From Methylophilaceae bacterium (GTDB lineage: Bacteria; Pseudomonadota; Gammaproteobacteria; Burkholderiales; Methylophilaceae), in assembly GCA_009926205.1 (NCBI GenBank), contig RFPI01000013.1, positions 1 through 35,907 on the forward strand: a stretch of DNA of 35,907 nt, given 5' to 3'. How positions within the stretch are numbered: the first letter of the stretch is position 1; every line of letters begins with the position of its first letter. The translations under genes were made by a program, and so were the position numbers. Below are positions 34,969-35,907 of the stretch, piece after piece. The notes under the pieces are model-generated. The model saw only the letters and a list, made by a program, of their open reading frames with translations, did not search any database and was not told the DNA's origin.

Positions 34969-35907
34969 ATGGATAGTCATAGCGTTGAAAAACCGCTTTA
35001 TCAAAAGCATATCCCCATTATCACGCGTTCAGTTCAGGGAAAGTTTAGAAACTTCAAGACGGCAATCCTGATACTCGCTTATTCCGTTTTCTTCCTTTTG
35101 CCTTGGTTGCCATGGGCAAGACAAAGTGGCGCACCACAGGCGATTATGTTTGATCTGTCATCCAGACGTTACTTTATTTTCGATTTAATCGTATACCCTC
35201 AAGACGTTTTTTGGTTGGCGATGCTGTTATTTATTGCGGCTGCATTTTTGTTCTTTATCACAGGCCTGCTTGGTCGTGCATGGTGCGGATATTTCTGTTT
35301 TCAAACCCTGTGGTCGGACTTATTTATTTGGATAGAGCATTGGTTACAAGGCGAACGTCCTGCGCGTATGAAGTTAAAAACGCAGCCATGGAATCTAGAA
35401 AAGATATTTAAAGTCGGTGGTTCACACCTGCTGATGATATTGATTTCATTTTGGACCGCGGTCACCTTTTGTGCTTTTTTCACCTATACCCCCCAATTTG
35501 TTCAAGATGTATTTAGTTTGAATGCGGCCGCTGGCGGCTATTTAGCGATTACGGTTTTGACTGTCACGACCTACTTGGCTGGAGGTGTGGCACGCGAGCA
35601 AATTTGTATGTATTTCTGCCCGTATGCCAGATTTCAAGGGGTGATGTATGAACCTGATACCTTGGCCGTTAGCTATGATGCGCGTCGTGGTGAGGGAGAA
35701 CTTGGACGTGTCGCGCCCAAAGCTGGATTAAAAACCCATGAGGAAAGGCAGGCGGCAGGCCATGGCGATTGTATCGATTGTGGCTTCTGCGTGCAGGTTT
35801 GTCCCACCGGTATCGATATTCGTAATGGTCTGCAATATCAGTGTATCTCCTGCGGTTTATGTATCGATGCTTGTAACAATATTATGGATTCAGTCGGCTA
35901 TCCACGT
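34969..35907 (+). CDS. ccoG: Cytochrome c oxidase accessory protein CcoG (partial)
   Basis: The first 313 residues are visible and the gene runs past the window. CcoG (RdxA/FixG) is a membrane iron-sulfur protein needed for cbb3 assembly; it has been implicated in reducing copper for the oxidase. Membrane segments lie at about 31-47, 78-98, 153-173 and 187-206. Cysteine motifs include WCGYFC (106-110), CMYFCPYARFQG and two ferredoxin-type 4Fe-4S sites with C268, C271, C274, C278 and C292, C295, C298, C302. AAGG lies eight bases before the ATG at 34969. ccoH, ccoI and ccoS usually follow and would be outside the window. Confidence 0.95.
   Translation, partial: MDSHSVEKPLYQKHIPIITRSVQGKFRNFKTAILILAYSVFFLLPWLPWARQSGAPQAIMFDLSSRRYFIFDLIVYPQDVFWLAMLLFIAAAFLFFITGLLGRAWCGYFCFQTLWSDLFIWIEHWLQGERPARMKLKTQPWNLEKIFKVGGSHLLMILISFWTAVTFCAFFTYTPQFVQDVFSLNAAAGGYLAITVLTVTTYLAGGVAREQICMYFCPYARFQGVMYEPDTLAVSYDARRGEGELGRVAPKAGLKTHEERQAAGHGDCIDCGFCVQVCPTGIDIRNGLQYQCISCGLCIDACNNIMDSVGYPR

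Overview
The window reads as a chromosomal segment of a Gram-negative betaproteobacterium, most likely order Nitrosomonadales and possibly the Methylophilaceae. This rests on gene content and order (secB-gpsA, TPR-lolB-ispE-tRNA-Gln-prs-rplY-pth-ychF, leuS-lptE-holA) and on outer-membrane genes (lptE, lolB). It is an inference from memory of such genomes, not a database result. Coding density is high, almost every gene is a recognisable housekeeping gene, and I see no insertion sequence, phage gene, CRISPR array or other sign of recent transfer.

Layout. (1) 1-339, minus strand: a small unrecognised 84-aa gene followed by the first nine codons of another gene that leaves the window. (2) 549-3348: secB and gpsA (plus) face trmL and comF (minus). 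(3) 3364-8420, plus: a biotin operon in which a small membrane protein of unknown function is start-stop coupled to bioB, followed by bioF, bioH, bioC and bioD. This covers entry into and all late steps of biotin synthesis. (4) 8433-14645, minus: leuS-lptE-holA-proA-nadD. (5) 14722-21795, minus: TPR lipoprotein-lolB-ispE-tRNA-Gln(UUG)-prs-rplY-pth-ychF, with intrinsic terminators after the tRNA and after rplY. The TPR gene has a 3'-end frameshift: its last 29 codons survive in another frame and end in a TGA that overlaps the lolB GTG start. (6) 22067-27099, plus: a four-gene ABC system resembling GldA/GldF/GldG plus a DUF4340 protein, followed by mutM. (7) 27119-30494: a sodium:solute symporter (minus) divergent from a TPR protein with a glycosyltransferase-like C-terminal half (plus). 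(8) 30557-35907, plus: a low-oxygen respiration block with an SCO copper chaperone, ccoN, ccoO, ccoQ and ccoP (cbb3 oxidase), then ccoG, cut by the window end. A perfect FNR-type box lies at class II spacing in front of it.

How the genes work together. bioC and bioH open and close the disguised fatty-acid route to pimeloyl-ACP, and bioF and bioD plus bioB finish biotin; the usual intermediate enzyme bioA is not in the window. lptE and lolB serve outer-membrane assembly. The SCO-cco block encodes a high-affinity terminal oxidase with copper delivery and an assembly protein, apparently under oxygen control. The points most worth following up are the TPR/lolB frameshift junction, the apparent lack of a lipobox in LolB, the uncharacterised Gld-like ABC operon with its unusual promoter/terminator overlap, and the layered control region of the cco cluster.
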